Part shown: positions 31,523 to 43,271 of the stretch, piece after piece
Position numbering within the stretch: the first letter of the stretch is position 1
Layout of the letters: the number at the start of each line of letters is the position of its first letter
Assembly (NCBI GenBank): GCA_021781515.1
Contig: JAJXWR010000002.1
Location: forward strand, 1 to 64,000
From: Pseudomonadota bacterium
Lineage (GTDB): Bacteria > Pseudomonadota > Gammaproteobacteria > Pseudomonadales > Moraxellaceae
Reading direction: 5' to 3'
DNA: 64,000 nucleotides
The notes under the pieces: generated by a model
What the model saw: the letters and a program-made list of their open reading frames with translations, nothing else
What the model was told of the DNA's origin: nothing
The model's database searches: none
Program-made: the position numbers and the translations under genes

Positions 31523-31595
31523 AGCGAGAAACAGGCTGCTGCAGGGCAGGTGCTATCCCTTGCCTCCTCCCTGGGAACAGGGGGAGGTTCTCGCT
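31523..31595 (+). promoter_or_regulatory. putative structured RNA (three-way junction) in metH leader
   Basis: P1 AGCGAGAA/TTCTCGCT (31523-31530/31588-31595), P2 CTGC/GCAG (31536-31539/31546-31549), P3 CCTCC(T)CCCT/AGGGGGAGG (31563-31572/31579-31587), junction strand GTGCTATCCCT 31550-31560 identical to the DAHP synthase leader element. Confidence 0.7.
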
Positions 31596-31605
31596 GATCA
31601 CACTG

Positions 31606-34600
31606 ATGAATCATTCCGCTGCCGCCTTGCGTCAGCTGCTCCGGCAGCGTATTGTCATTCTTGATGGTGCCATGGGGACCATGATTCAACAACATGATCT
31701 GGATGACAGTGATTACCGGGGAACCCGCTTTGGGGAACATCCGCATGAACTGAAAGGCAACAATGACCTGCTGACCCTGACACAACCGGCACTGATTGCT
31801 GATATTCACCGGGCCTATCTGCGTGTTGGGGCAGATATAATAGAAACCAATACCTTTAACAGTACCCGAGTCTCCCAGGCCGATTACCATCTGGAAGATC
31901 TGGTGCCTGAACTTAACCGGCAGGGGGCTGCCCTGGCACGCCGTTGTTGTGATGAGTTCACCGCACAGGATGGACGACCACGCTTTGTCGCTGGCGTACT
32001 TGGCCCTACTTCGCGCACCTGCTCATTGTCTCCGGATGTCAATAATCCGGCGTTTCGCAATATCCGTTTCATGGAACTGGTGCAACAGTACCGTGAAGCG
32101 GTGAGTGCACTGGTCGCCGGTGGCGCGGACATTCTGCTCATTGAAACCATTTTTGATACCCTGAATGCGAAAGCCGCCGTATTTGCGGTGCGCCAGTGGC
32201 TGGATGAACAACGACTGGATCTGCCCATTATGCTGTCAGGCACCATTGTCGATCAATCGGGCCGAACCCTGTCCGGACAAACCACCGAAGCATTTTATAA
32301 TTCCCTGCGCCACTCCCGCGCACTCTCCGTCGGCCTGAACTGTGCCCTAGGCCCGGATCTTCTGCGCCCCCATGTCGAAGATCTGGCACAGATTGCGGAA
32401 ATTCATGTCTCCGTGCACCCCAATGCCGGCTTGCCTAACGCCTTTGGTGGCTATGATCTGAGTGCCACCGAGATGGCTCGCTCTATTGGAGAGTGGGCCC
32501 AGTCCGGCTTGGTGAATATTGTTGGGGGCTGCTGCGGCACCACCCCTGAACATATTGCGGCCATTGCGGACGCCGTACGTTCCTGTGCACCACGTCGCCC
32601 CCAGCCACATGACCACCGCACACGGCTCAGCGGTCTGGAACCGTTCAATATCCGGCGTGACAGCCTGTTTATCAACATCGGCGAACGTACCAATGTCACC
32701 GGTAGTGCCCGTTTTCGTCGGTTGATCCGTGATGAAAATTATGCGGAGGCCACCGAAGTGGCGCTGCAACAGGTACAATCCGGAGCCCAGATCATCGACA
32801 TCAATATGGACGAGGGGATGCTGGACTCCGAATCAGCGATGGTCACCTTTTTGCACCGCCTCGCCACCGAACCCGACATCTGCCGGGTCCCCTTCATGAT
32901 TGATTCGTCGCGCTGGGAAATTCTTGAAGCCGGTCTGCAATGTATTCAAGGCAAAGGTCTGGTGAATTCCATCTCGCTGAAAGAAGGCCCCGATGAGTTT
33001 CTCCGCCGGGCACGCCTCTGTCAGCTCTATGGAGCCGCCGTCGTTGTCATGGCCTTTGATGAACAGGGACAGGCCGACACCCTGGAACGTAAAAAACAGA
33101 TTTGTGCCCGCTCTTACCACTTACTGGTCAATGACGGTTTCTTGCCGGAAGATATTATTTTTGATGCCAACATTTTTGCCATCGCAACCGGCATGGATGA
33201 ACATAATCACTATGCCGTTGATTTTATTGAGGCATGCCAGTTTATCCGTGATGAATTACCTTATGCACTGTCCTCCGGTGGTGTGTCCAATGTCAGTTTC
33301 TCATTTCGTGGCAATGAACCGGTGCGTGAAGCCATCCACTCGGTCTTTCTCTACCACGCCTTTCAACACGGCCTGAACATGGGTATCGTCAATGCCGGTC
33401 AACTCGCCGTTTATGACGATCTGCCCGCCGTCCTGAAAGAACGGGTTGAAGAGGTCGTCCTGGACCTCCGGCCGGATGCCACTGAACGTTTGCTGGCCAT
33501 TGCCGACCAATACCGTCAACAAGGCAGCAGTAGCGTCGCCAGTACACAGGACTTGGCCTGGAGAGACTGGCCTGTCGGTAAACGCATTGAACATGCCCTG
33601 ATCAAAGGCATCACGACCTATATCGAAGCCGATACCGAAGAAGCCCGTTTATCCAGCCAACGTCCCCTGGACGTAATTGAAGGCCCGCTCATGGCCGGCA
33701 TGAATGTGGTGGGCGACCTGTTTGGTGCCGGTAAAATGTTCTTGCCGCAGGTGGTCAAATCTGCCCGGGTCATGAAACAGTCCGTGGCTTGGCTGATCCC
33801 CTGGATTGAACAGGAAAAAACTGCCGCCACCAGTAAAGGCCGGATATTGCTCGCCACGGTCAAAGGCGACGTGCATGATATTGGTAAAAATATCGTGGGT
33901 GTGGTCCTGGGATGCAATGGCTACGACATCATCGATTTGGGGGTCATGGTCTCCGCCGACCGGATTTTGCAGACCGCCCGTGAACAACAGGTGGATATTA
34001 TCGGACTGTCTGGCCTGATTACCCCATCCCTGGATGAGATGGTGCATGTCGCCAAAGAAATGCGGCGTCTGAATTTCAGTCTCCCCTTGCTCATAGGCGG
34101 TGCCACCACGTCCAAAGCGCATACGGCCCTGAAAATTGAACCTAATTATACGGCGGATGCTGTCGTTTATGTCACGGATGCATCCAGAGCCGTTGGTGTG
34201 GTGTCGACCCTGCTTTCTGCTGAATTGAAACCGGGTTTTATCGCTCAGCGCCGCCAGGAATATGCGGAAATTCGCCAGCGTCTGGCAGAACGACGTCCCA
34301 AAGCCGAACGTCTGGGGTATGCACAGGCGCAGGCACAGAAGTTTTTAGGGCACTGGGAAAACTACCGCCCCGAAGCACCGAATAAACTCGGTATCCAAGT
34401 TCTCCGTCATTACCCGCTACGTGACCTGATTGATTACATCGACTGGACGCCGTTTTTTATCTCGTGGAATCTGGCAGGAAAATATCCGAAAATCCTTGAC
34501 GATACCACCATCGGTGAAGCGGCACGGTCATTGCTCACTGACGCACAGCAGCTGCTGGATACACTGATCCGCAATAACTCACTGACAGCACACGCCGTCT

Positions 34601-35289
34601 ATGGACTCTGGCCCGCCTACAGTCGGGGAGATGATATCGTGGTCCTTGATCCCCAGTGTCCCGAGCAGCAACTGGCTGTCCTGCACCAGTTACGCCAACA
34701 AAGCGATAAGGTCAGTGGCAAACCCAATTACTGTCTGGCTGATTTTATCGCCCCTCAGGGCAGCGTTCCGGATTATATCGGCGCTTTTGCCGTCACAGCC
34801 GGTCATGGTGTAGAGGAGTTAGCGGAATCTTTCAGCAAAAAAGGCGATGATTACAGTGCCATTTTGTTAAAAAGCTTAGCCGACCGTCTGGCCGAAGCAC
34901 TGGCAGAACGGTTACACGCACAGGTTCGCCGGGAATTCTGGGGCTATGCGCCCCAAGAACAGTTAAGCACAGCCGAGCTAATCAAGGAAAAATACCGGGG
35001 TATCCGTCCCGCACCCGGTTATCCCTCTTGCCCGGATCACAGCGAAAAAGCCACTATTTTCACACTACTGCAGGCAGAAGCGCAGGCAGGTATCCGTCTG
35101 ACCGAACATTTTGCCATGTGGCCTGCCGCTTCAGTCAGCGGCCTGTATTTTGCGCACCCAGACGCCTGTTATTTCAATATCGGCAAACTGGAACAGGATC
35201 AGGTCATGGATTACGCTGCCCGCAAAGGCTGGTCGCTGAAAGAAGCCGAACGTTGGCTCTCTCCGAATCTAGGCTATGAACCGGACTGA
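31606..35289 (+). CDS. metH: cobalamin-dependent methionine synthase
   Basis: [54 protein letters not shown]; cobalamin-binding [26 protein letters not shown]; start set to ATG 31606 ([12 protein letters not shown]). Confidence 0.98.
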   Translation: MNHSAAALRQLLRQRIVILDGAMGTMIQQHDLDDSDYRGTRFGEHPHELKGNNDLLTLTQPALIADIHRAYLRVGADIIETNTFNSTRVSQADYHLEDLVPELNRQGAALARRCCDEFTAQDGRPRFVAGVLGPTSRTCSLSPDVNNPAFRNIRFMELVQQYREAVSALVAGGADILLIETIFDTLNAKAAVFAVRQWLDEQRLDLPIMLSGTIVDQSGRTLSGQTTEAFYNSLRHSRALSVGLNCALGPDLLRPHVEDLAQIAEIHVSVHPNAGLPNAFGGYDLSATEMARSIGEWAQSGLVNIVGGCCGTTPEHIAAIADAVRSCAPRRPQPHDHRTRLSGLEPFNIRRDSLFINIGERTNVTGSARFRRLIRDENYAEATEVALQQVQSGAQIIDINMDEGMLDSESAMVTFLHRLATEPDICRVPFMIDSSRWEILEAGLQCIQGKGLVNSISLKEGPDEFLRRARLCQLYGAAVVVMAFDEQGQADTLERKKQICARSYHLLVNDGFLPEDIIFDANIFAIATGMDEHNHYAVDFIEACQFIRDELPYALSSGGVSNVSFSFRGNEPVREAIHSVFLYHAFQHGLNMGIVNAGQLAVYDDLPAVLKERVEEVVLDLRPDATERLLAIADQYRQQGSSSVASTQDLAWRDWPVGKRIEHALIKGITTYIEADTEEARLSSQRPLDVIEGPLMAGMNVVGDLFGAGKMFLPQVVKSARVMKQSVAWLIPWIEQEKTAATSKGRILLATVKGDVHDIGKNIVGVVLGCNGYDIIDLGVMVSADRILQTAREQQVDIIGLSGLITPSLDEMVHVAKEMRRLNFSLPLLIGGATTSKAHTALKIEPNYTADAVVYVTDASRAVGVVSTLLSAELKPGFIAQRRQEYAEIRQRLAERRPKAERLGYAQAQAQKFLGHWENYRPEAPNKLGIQVLRHYPLRDLIDYIDWTPFFISWNLAGKYPKILDDTTIGEAARSLLTDAQQLLDTLIRNNSLTAHAVYGLWPAYSRGDDIVVLDPQCPEQQLAVLHQLRQQSDKVSGKPNYCLADFIAPQGSVPDYIGAFAVTAGHGVEELAESFSKKGDDYSAILLKSLADRLAEALAERLHAQVRREFWGYAPQEQLSTAELIKEKYRGIRPAPGYPSCPDHSEKATIFTLLQAEAQAGIRLTEHFAMWPAASVSGLYFAHPDACYFNIGKLEQDQVMDYAARKGWSLKEAERWLSPNLGYEPD

Positions 35290-36378
35290 GCCCAACAGGC
35301 GCAACAGCGTGCTTTCCAGGGCATGCATCAGCGAATGTGACAGTCTTTGTAAAAACGGCTCAGGAAGATGATAGGTCACCTCATACAAACTGGCCTCCTT
35401 GGCCAGTTGACCCAGGTGATCATCACTGGTGGCAATTTCATCAATCAGCCGCAACGCCAATGCCGTCTGACCATACCAGTGCTCCCCCGTCGCCACCTGC
35501 TCAATATCCAGTGCAGGTCGGGCCTCTTTGACCCATTGCTTGAACAACAGATGCGTTTCTTCCAGTTCTTCACGAAATTTTTGCCGACCTGCTTCGGTGT
35601 TCTCTCCCAGCATGGTCAACGTCCGTTTGTAGGCACCGGCGGTATGCAGTTCAATATCAATATCGTATTTTTTCAGCAGCCGGTTAAAATTGGGCAACTG
35701 CGCCACTACCCCAATGGATCCGACAATGGCGAAAGGTGCCGCAATAATCCGGTCTGCCAGTGCCGCCATCAAATAGCCACCGCTCGCCGCCACCTTGTCA
35801 ACACAAATATCTAAGGACACTTTGGCCTGGCGTAAGCGACGTAATTGCGAGGCGGCCAGGCCATAGCCATGCACCACCCCTCCCGGACTCTCCAGACACA
35901 ACACTACCCGATCCGCCTCGGGACGAACGATCTGTAAAATCGCCGTTATTTCTTCACGCAGCGCCTCGACCGCCGAGGCTTTGATATCGCCATCAAATTT
36001 CAGGACATAAACCCGTTTATCCGTGGGATCAACCGGGTCGGCAATACCCGATTCCGACGCTGATTTCGACTGTTGCTGCTGGATTTTCATCGCCTTTTCC
36101 TGCGCCTTTTCTTTTTCTTCTTCCGCCTTCTTTTCCTGCTTGAGTAGCGCCTTCATCGCCTTGTGCGGTAAGACCTGCATCTGCATCTGCATCTGGTAGT
36201 CGCGAAATTTATCATTCAAATCTTTCAGTTCCAGAACCCCTGCAGGCCGCGCTTTACGGCCAAAGACCGACAGACTGAGCAGCACAGCGACGACCGCCAA
36301 AACCAGTGTGACACTTTTTGCCAAAAACAAAAGATACTCTGCGACCATATGCCAAAACATGCCTTCCCCTTCACTCAA
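35269..36378 (-). CDS. sohB: protease SohB (S49 family)
   Basis: [94 protein letters not shown]. Confidence 0.95.
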   Translation of the reverse strand: MSEGEGMFWHMVAEYLLFLAKSVTLVLAVVAVLLSLSVFGRKARPAGVLELKDLNDKFRDYQMQMQMQVLPHKAMKALLKQEKKAEEEKEKAQEKAMKIQQQQSKSASESGIADPVDPTDKRVYVLKFDGDIKASAVEALREEITAILQIVRPEADRVVLCLESPGGVVHGYGLAASQLRRLRQAKVSLDICVDKVAASGGYLMAALADRIIAAPFAIVGSIGVVAQLPNFNRLLKKYDIDIELHTAGAYKRTLTMLGENTEAGRQKFREELEETHLLFKQWVKEARPALDIEQVATGEHWYGQTALALRLIDEIATSDDHLGQLAKEASLYEVTYHLPEPFLQRLSHSLMHALESTLLRLLGSVRFIA

Positions 36379-36403
36379 TTTTAATCAAGAATATCTGTCC
36401 AAT

Positions 36404-37249
36404 TTAATCCGTGTGTGCAAAACGTAAACGGTGTCGTTCAATCAGCCGGTGTGCAATACTGCCAGGCGGAGCGGTATCCACCACGGCCTGCGCATGTACC
36501 CATTCCGCCCTGACAATTTCCCTACCATCCGGTTGCAGATCCCCTGAAAGATACTCCGCTTCAAAACCCAGCATCAGGGAATGCGGAAACGGCCATGGCT
36601 GACTGTCGACATAATACAGGTTTTGTACGTAAATCCCTACCTCTTCATGTATTTCACGGTGAATCGCTTCTTCAACCGACTCGCCAGCTTCCACAAAACC
36701 GGCCAAACAGCTTAAAAACGGCCGGGGGAAACGCTGACCTTGAGCCAGTAACATATAAGGCCCGCGATGCACCAGCACAATCACGCAGGGATTAATACGC
36801 GGATAAAAATCCAGATGACAGGCATGACAGCAGCGCAATCGTTCCGTGGCACTGTCTTGCAACGGCGCACCACAACGTGAACAGAAGCGATGGTCCTGCG
36901 CCCAACGCAACAGTTGAGCCGCCCGTGCCAACAGGCCCTGCAACAAGGCATCACTGCCCAACAACGCCTGACGCAACGGCAAGTGTTGCACCCCGGAGAG
37001 TTCCTGGCCCTCTGCCAAACGCAGTACCTGAATGGGCACGCCTTGCCAGTAACCCAACATCATTGTTTCCTGCACCTGTGAGTCCAGTGCATACGCCTGT
37101 ATTTGCGATGGCGTCCACAGGCAGGTCACCGTCCCAGCCATCAACACTGCCTGATCGCCACTAAATACCAGAAACCGTCCAGAATCCGCTAGCCGATCCG
37201 GTCGCTCTACCGCAGGCACAAACTCCAACGCCTTGGTGAACCGGCTCAC
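36404..37249 (-). CDS. nudC: NAD(+) diphosphatase (Nudix)
   Basis: Zn ribbon FCSRCGAPLQ..RCCHACHLDFYPRINPCVIVLV; Nudix box GFVEAGESVEEAIHREIHEEVG; SQPWPFPHSLMLGF. Confidence 0.95.
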   Translation of the reverse strand: MSRFTKALEFVPAVERPDRLADSGRFLVFSGDQAVLMAGTVTCLWTPSQIQAYALDSQVQETMMLGYWQGVPIQVLRLAEGQELSGVQHLPLRQALLGSDALLQGLLARAAQLLRWAQDHRFCSRCGAPLQDSATERLRCCHACHLDFYPRINPCVIVLVHRGPYMLLAQGQRFPRPFLSCLAGFVEAGESVEEAIHREIHEEVGIYVQNLYYVDSQPWPFPHSLMLGFEAEYLSGDLQPDGREIVRAEWVHAQAVVDTAPPGSIAHRLIERHRLRFAHTD

Positions 37250-38889
37250 AGGTTCAAACCCATCTCCGCTACACTCTGTTCTGCCAGAATGAACAACGAC
37301 TCACCCACGGGTTTATTGGCCTCCAGGCTTTCCAGGTAGTAATCCACACTGGTCAGTGCATCCGCCAGCAAATCCATTTCGTGCATGGGGGGTTCACCCT
37401 GCCACTTCATCAGACGTTCAGCCACATAACGGGCCACTGCTTTTAACACTTCAGCGCCACGAACCACTCCAAGAAACGCCAGGCCTCCGGCCACCGAATT
37501 CAGGGTTTCCGGTACATTTTCCAGATGTTGCGTTGCAAAATCTGTTTCAAGGTAGGAGGTAATGCCGCGTTTCGCTATGGACAAACCAGAACGCGACTCT
37601 GACACCAGCATGGTGCGTGCCTGATCCAACTGGTGAATAGAAATATTCTGATTGATGATCGGGGTATACATGCCCGGAGTGACTTCTTTGAGCAACCGGG
37701 TCATGGAGTTTTCCACTCCCAACAACATATCCACCAGACCATTCAGATCATCTTCATCCGGTTCACCAGTCCATCGGGCCACTACATCCGCCCAGTAAGA
37801 AGCCCGCTGGCTGATTTCATGCTGCCCCAACATTAACAAGGTACGGGAAAGCCGACGAATCTGCTGATCCATCGGTTCTGTTTCCCCCATGCGGGAAACA
37901 CCCCGCGCCATCAGATCGAGCGAGTCACGAATCTGTGCCATTTCCTCGGAAATCACCGAGGATACCGTCTTTATCACCGAACTTCCCGGGCCACACATCA
38001 GATCAAATTCCGTGGTCAACCGTTCCTGATCCAGGAAGCGCTCTGCGAGTGCGTAGCTTAGCTTGACCCGTGCCACCCATGAACCCGCCGATCCCAACGC
38101 CGCCAGATAGAGCGCCGTTGGCAGCCATTGCTCCGCCACCGGCGGCTGCGACAACATCAATGCCTTTAACATCCGCTCAATCTGCGCCAGCCATTTTTTG
38201 CGAGACATGGTAATGGCAACACCGGTCGCCAGCGCCTCCACCGCCGCCAGCACCACCACCACCAATTCCGCCGTCTCCGCCTGCTCCGCCACCAGCACAA
38301 TTTTTTTCAGCGCCATCTGCATCATCATGATATGCCCGGGATCATCGCTGTCACGCAGCACCCCCACCAGACCCATCTGATAAACCTGACGTGCCCGCCG
38401 CAACACGTACTGACGGTCTACACTGCGCATCGTACGCCGTGCAGGTGCCACCCCTGATTGCAACTCAGCATGTCGCAAAAACACATCATCACCCAGCAAG
38501 GTCTGTCCAATGGATCCCCGCAGGCGATTCAGCGCTGGGATCAATAGCTGCGGCCAGGCCATGTCTTTAATCTGCACATAATCGAGATAGCACCCCAAAA
38601 TGGTCAGCGCATAACCGATGGCTTCCGCTTTAGGCATATCCGCCTCGGTGATCCCCCCCTGAAACTGTTGCAGGATTTCCCGACTCCAGAGCACCAGTTT
38701 GTCAGCCCAGTCCAGCCCCAGCATATGCAGGGCACCCCAGACCTGACGCAACAGATCCATCGCATTAATCCGTCGCTCTTCCGCCGGATGCTCCAGAAAG
38801 GATTCGAGATCACTTTGCACCTGAGCCAACGCCTGATCAATTTCAGCCTTGACCAGATTTAAAATAGTCCAACGGGTACCTGAAGCCAT
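37246..38889 (-). CDS. FimL-like / ChpA N-terminal-like Hpt-related protein
   Basis: NAMDLLRQVWGALHMLGLDWADKLVLWSREILQQF...; ATG 38889 start (MASGTRWTILNLVKAEIDQALAQVQSDLESFLEHP). Confidence 0.65.
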   Translation of the reverse strand: MASGTRWTILNLVKAEIDQALAQVQSDLESFLEHPAEERRINAMDLLRQVWGALHMLGLDWADKLVLWSREILQQFQGGITEADMPKAEAIGYALTILGCYLDYVQIKDMAWPQLLIPALNRLRGSIGQTLLGDDVFLRHAELQSGVAPARRTMRSVDRQYVLRRARQVYQMGLVGVLRDSDDPGHIMMMQMALKKIVLVAEQAETAELVVVVLAAVEALATGVAITMSRKKWLAQIERMLKALMLSQPPVAEQWLPTALYLAALGSAGSWVARVKLSYALAERFLDQERLTTEFDLMCGPGSSVIKTVSSVISEEMAQIRDSLDLMARGVSRMGETEPMDQQIRRLSRTLLMLGQHEISQRASYWADVVARWTGEPDEDDLNGLVDMLLGVENSMTRLLKEVTPGMYTPIINQNISIHQLDQARTMLVSESRSGLSIAKRGITSYLETDFATQHLENVPETLNSVAGGLAFLGVVRGAEVLKAVARYVAERLMKWQGEPPMHEMDLLADALTSVDYYLESLEANKPVGESLFILAEQSVAEMGLNL

Positions 38890-39003
38890 AGTTTTTCCTG
38901 TCGTATGCGGTTGCAACCCTATACAAATATTAGTGCATCTGGCCAATTTAACACAGGCCGCACTAAAGCACGCTGCACTGCATTTTCGCTGATCACTGCT
39001 CAC

Positions 39004-39849
39004 TCAGGGGCAATGCGGCTGGATCCTCTCCGGATAATAAAGTTTATAAAACCAGGAACAGGCCGTCTCAATCTGCCCCTGAATTCTCGGGGGAATTTCA
39101 TGGAACACTGGTCTGGTTATAGCCTCCTGTTGTGTATGCAAATACTTCATATGATAATGACTGTCACTTTCAGGAACCAGATTCTTACTCAGCCGCAGTG
39201 GATCCAGGTTTAGCGGTGCCACCCCCAGCCACTGCCAGAGGTGCTGCATACAGGCCGTTGGTTTGTCAATTAAATCTTCAAAACGTACAAAATAAAGACG
39301 ATCCCGGACGCCCTTGGGCAAATCCTGCACCGCATGAATGGAGATTAAAGGCGCACCAATGACTTTATCTTTGGCAAACAGCATGTCAGCACGGCCCATC
39401 CGGTCAAAATCAGCCAGATGATCAATAAAATCCAGCAAGATGGTTTTTTGATGTTGTGCTTCTATGGAGCCATACACCTGACCCAATTCCCGGAGACAAA
39501 CAATCATCCGGGTTTCCGGGGCCAGCTCCAACACTAATTCAATGCAATGTAACCAGGCACGGTTCTTGTCGATCACTATTTTTTTAGGGGTAGTTTCCGT
39601 CCACCCCCGCAAAAAACCGGTCATGGCCTGACGCAAATGACTATAACTGTCCGCAAAAGCATTATCCAACCGGGACAACATAAACTGATCATCACTGGCC
39701 ATTCGCCGCAAGCCAAGCAACAGATTACACAAAGGTGAGCTTTGACCTTCACAGTAAATATCCGGATGTTGCGCCAATAATTGGCACAACAACGTCGAAC
39801 CTGCTCTGGGCAAGCCCGTTACTGTTACCAGATTGGCATTTTCTCTCAT
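39004..39849 (-). CDS. sulfotransferase family protein
   Basis: LVTVTGLPRAGSTLLCQLLAQHPDIYCEGQSSPL, P-loop-like PAPS-binding N-terminus. Confidence 0.8.
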   Translation of the reverse strand: MRENANLVTVTGLPRAGSTLLCQLLAQHPDIYCEGQSSPLCNLLLGLRRMASDDQFMLSRLDNAFADSYSHLRQAMTGFLRGWTETTPKKIVIDKNRAWLHCIELVLELAPETRMIVCLRELGQVYGSIEAQHQKTILLDFIDHLADFDRMGRADMLFAKDKVIGAPLISIHAVQDLPKGVRDRLYFVRFEDLIDKPTACMQHLWQWLGVAPLNLDPLRLSKNLVPESDSHYHMKYLHTQQEAITRPVFHEIPPRIQGQIETACSWFYKLYYPERIQPHCP

Positions 39850-40031
39850 GTGTTACTGAATCCCCTTTATTCTATACCCGATTCGCCTTGGCCCCTGACC
39901 CGCTATCACTATAGCCCGAAACAGCACAACTGCCGCACGTCTGCTAACATTCCACCACCACGGTTCGCTGGGCTGCCTTGAATGCCAGCGGGTCAGCGAC
40001 ACCCAATTAATTCTACCGGATCGGAGAGACC

Positions 40032-40724
40032 ATGCAACTTTCTCATATGAAACTGGACCGACAAGGACCTGTATGGATCCTCTGCCTGCAGCACCCTGAA
40101 AAAGACATCACACTGACACCACCCGTTCTAGCGGAATGGATGCACTGTCTGGATCAGATTGAAAGCCACGCCGACCAGGCCAGCCTGCTGATTCACAGCA
40201 CGCACCCAAAAACCTGGTGCAACGGCATAGACCTCAGTTGGTTCATGACTCAGGAAGAACCTGCCATTTTGCGCTTTATGGCCGATTTTGAAGATTTGTT
40301 ACTACGACTCTCGCTGCTTTCCGTTCCTACCCTGGCCAGTATTACCGGCAACTGTTACGCTGGAGGCGCATTACTGGCTGCCGCCTGTGATTTCCGTTTC
40401 ATGCGTCAAGATCGCGGAAGATTCTGTTTTTCGGAAATCAAAGTCAAGATCCCCTTCACTCCCTGCATGTTTACCGTACTTCAACAATTACCCCATCCCC
40501 AGGCGATCTGGCAACTGGCACTGACTGGCAATGCCCTCAGCGCCCTGGATGCGCAGGAATTAAAACTGCTGGACCGCGTGTATCCTGAGGAAATTCTATT
40601 TCATGAAAGCCTGAAATTTGCCGAAACCATGGCAGAAAAACACCGTGCGACCTATACCATCATCAAACAGGGACTACGACAAAAGACCCATGACCTCTGG
40701 AAAACCCGCCAGGCGCAACAATAA
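40032..40724 (+). CDS. enoyl-CoA hydratase/isomerase family protein
   Basis: LLIHSTHPKTWCNGIDLSWF; SVPTLASITGNCYAGGALLAAACDFRFM. Confidence 0.85.
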   Translation: MQLSHMKLDRQGPVWILCLQHPEKDITLTPPVLAEWMHCLDQIESHADQASLLIHSTHPKTWCNGIDLSWFMTQEEPAILRFMADFEDLLLRLSLLSVPTLASITGNCYAGGALLAAACDFRFMRQDRGRFCFSEIKVKIPFTPCMFTVLQQLPHPQAIWQLALTGNALSALDAQELKLLDRVYPEEILFHESLKFAETMAEKHRATYTIIKQGLRQKTHDLWKTRQAQQ

Positions 40725-40748
40725 CAACACCTGACTGACCGTAACGGT

Positions 40749-41120
40749 TCATGGGACTGGCCGCAATGTCCGTTCAAGCACCAGTGCCACTTGGGTGGGT
40801 GCTGCAAAGATGTGTGGCTTGACAAGTTCCAGACGAATCCATGGTAATGCAACCTCATGCAGCAGGTAATCGGCCAGTTGTTCTGCCAGTGTTTCCAGCA
40901 AGCGGACGCGGGAAGCTGCAATTTTTTGTTGAAGCTGATGCACCAGCGCCTGGTAATCAGTGGTCGCTGACAGCTGATCGGTTGCTGCTGCCGCTGCCGT
41001 GTTCACACCAAAGCGTAAATGCACCAGTAACCGTTGCCCTGCCTGACGTTCATAATCGTGGACGCCGATCTGCACAGTAGCCTCAATATTGCGAATCTCG
41101 ATATAATCACCCGTCTGCAT
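40749..41120 (-). CDS. folB: dihydroneopterin aldolase
   Basis: DYIEIRNIEATVQIGVHDYERQAGQRLLVHLRF; TDYQALVHQLQQ; LLETLAEQLADYLL; ELVKPHIFAAPTQVALVLER. Confidence 0.93.
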   Translation of the reverse strand: MQTGDYIEIRNIEATVQIGVHDYERQAGQRLLVHLRFGVNTAAAAATDQLSATTDYQALVHQLQQKIAASRVRLLETLAEQLADYLLHEVALPWIRLELVKPHIFAAPTQVALVLERTLRPVP

Positions 41121-41200
41121 GTGCTACATTCTCTTTGGCTGTTTGCTGTCTTTTTACTGAAAATTTTCGTAGAACCTACTGTCAAGGACCCGGTTCACTG

Positions 41201-41827
41201 ATGAATATCTACCACAACTACCACAACTACCACACCGTTCTGATAGATCTGTCAGGACTCTTGGTCGCCTACCTGCTGGGTTCCGTCTGTACGGCAATCC
41301 CGGTGTGCCATCTGTTGGGACTCCCGGATCCACGTACTCAGGGATCGGGTAACCCAGGAGCCACCAATGTGCTGCGCGTCGGCGGCAAAGGTCCGGCATT
41401 ACTCACCTTGAGCGGAGACATGCTCAAAGCAGTGATTCCTGTACTCATCGCCCGCCTGCTGCATGCTACTCCGTTAATGGCTGCCCTGGTCGGACTGGCC
41501 GCTTTTCTCGGACATCTGTTTCCGCTATTTTATCATTTTCAGGGAGGAAAAGGGGTCGCCACCGCCTTTGGCGTCATCTGGACCTTGCATCCCTTGTTGG
41601 GACTGGGCACCACGCTAATCTGGCTATTGGTATTTTATTTCACCCGCACCTCCTCACTAGCGGCGTTACTGGCCTTTGGGACGCTGCCACTGGCGGCATG
41701 GTTTGCAGACGGCACCAATTTTCCAGTGCTGCTCCTCATGGCACTGCTGCTATTTTTTCGACACCATCGAAACATTCGCGCCTTGCTGCGGGGTGAAGAA
41801 CGCCCGTTCAAACGCTCGACCCTCTAG
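41201..41827 (+). CDS. plsY: glycerol-3-phosphate acyltransferase PlsY
   Basis: [69 protein letters not shown]. Confidence 0.95.
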   Translation: MNIYHNYHNYHTVLIDLSGLLVAYLLGSVCTAIPVCHLLGLPDPRTQGSGNPGATNVLRVGGKGPALLTLSGDMLKAVIPVLIARLLHATPLMAALVGLAAFLGHLFPLFYHFQGGKGVATAFGVIWTLHPLLGLGTTLIWLLVFYFTRTSSLAALLAFGTLPLAAWFADGTNFPVLLLMALLLFFRHHRNIRALLRGEERPFKRSTL

Positions 41828-41888
41828 CAAAACTGATATACTCCAAAACAGTAACAATCGATCCCAGTTCAACCGCAACAGGTGCTGC

Positions 41889-43271
41889 ATGCAATCATTT
41901 GATACTATCATTCTGGGTTCAGGCCCCGCCGGTGAAGGTGCCGCCATGAAACTGGCCAAAGAAGGCCAGAAAGTCGCTGTACTGGAAAACCGCAACACTG
42001 TCGGCGGCTCCTGTGCACACGCCGGTACGATCCCTTCTAAAACCCTCAGACAGACTGTCTGGCAATTGATGCGTTATAACCGTGATCCTTTTTTTCACCG
42101 CAGTGGCGATTCCCGACACATCAGTTTCGAGCAGGTGCTGAACCGGACGCAAAGAGTGATTGATCAACAGGTGGAATTACGCACACGCTTCTATACACGC
42201 AACGAGGTGGATCTCGTCTTTTCTCCGGGACGTTTTCTTGATGAACACCGTGTCGAAATATTGTCAGGGGATCGTGCCGGCGAAACCCTGGAGTTCACCC
42301 ATGCGATCATTGCCACCGGTGCCCGTCCCTATCATCCCGACGATATTGATTTTAATCACTCCCGGGTCTTTGATTCCGACAGCATTCTCAACCTGAAAAT
42401 CCCGGTACGAAAAATCATTATTTATGGAGCCGGGGTTATTGGTTGCGAATATGCCTCGATTTTTGAGGGCATGGGCGTCAAGGTTGATCTGATCAACACC
42501 CAACAGGCACTACTGTCTTTTCTCGACGATGAGATTTCCGATGCCTTGAGTCACTATCTGCGTGAATTGGGGGTGCTGATCCGCCATCACGAACAATATG
42601 CCCATCTGGAAACTCATGCCGACCACGTCATTCTGTCACTGAAATCCGGTAAAAAAATCCGGGCAGATGCCATTCTCTGGTGTAATGGGCGCACCGGCAA
42701 CACCCAGGAACTGGGACTGGAACGTTTGGGTCTGTCCGTCAACCAGCGCGGGCAACTGGCAGTCAATGAATACTATCAAACCCCCCTGCCGCATATTTAT
42801 GCAGCGGGTGATGTCATTGGCTGGCCATCGCTGGCTTCAGCCGCTTACGATCAGGGGCGTTGTGCGGCAGCGCACATTGTGGGTTCTGTTGATGTTCCCC
42901 GCGTTTCGGAAGTGCCTAACGGAATTTATACCATTCCCGAAATCAGCTCACTGGGCAAAACCGAGGCAGAACTCACCCGGGATCATGTTCCTTATGAAGT
43001 CGGTCAGGCCTTTTTCCGGCATCTGGCCCGGGCACAAATTACCGGTGAAACCGTAGGCATGCTGAAAATCCTGTTTAATCGCGATACCCTGGAAATATTG
43101 GGGATCCACTGTTTTGGCGATGGTGCCTCAGAAATTGTCCATATCGGCCAGGCTGTCATGCATGGCGGGCAGAACAGTCTGCGTTATTTTGCCAATACGA
43201 CCTTTAACTATCCCACCATGGCAGAGGCCTACCGGGTCGCCGCACTCAACGGCTTAAACCGTCTGTTCTGA
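41889..43271 (+). CDS. sthA: soluble NAD(P)(+) transhydrogenase
   Basis: [55 protein letters not shown]; lacks the second redox Cys as in Sth[22 protein letters not shown]. Confidence 0.96.
   Translation: MQSFDTIILGSGPAGEGAAMKLAKEGQKVAVLENRNTVGGSCAHAGTIPSKTLRQTVWQLMRYNRDPFFHRSGDSRHISFEQVLNRTQRVIDQQVELRTRFYTRNEVDLVFSPGRFLDEHRVEILSGDRAGETLEFTHAIIATGARPYHPDDIDFNHSRVFDSDSILNLKIPVRKIIIYGAGVIGCEYASIFEGMGVKVDLINTQQALLSFLDDEISDALSHYLRELGVLIRHHEQYAHLETHADHVILSLKSGKKIRADAILWCNGRTGNTQELGLERLGLSVNQRGQLAVNEYYQTPLPHIYAAGDVIGWPSLASAAYDQGRCAAAHIVGSVDVPRVSEVPNGIYTIPEISSLGKTEAELTRDHVPYEVGQAFFRHLARAQITGETVGMLKILFNRDTLEILGIHCFGDGASEIVHIGQAVMHGGQNSLRYFANTTFNYPTMAEAYRVAALNGLNRLF

Noticed and set aside
31513-31605. 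31-residue N-terminal extension of MetH in the ORF track
   Set aside because: Starts at a TTG just before the structured leader; the MetH family N-terminus fits ATG 31606 ([25 protein letters not shown]).
31500-31606. Cobalamin or SAH riboswitch upstream of metH
   Set aside because: The conserved cobalamin-box and SAH-riboswitch core motifs, as I remember them, are not present; a cmscan would be decisive.
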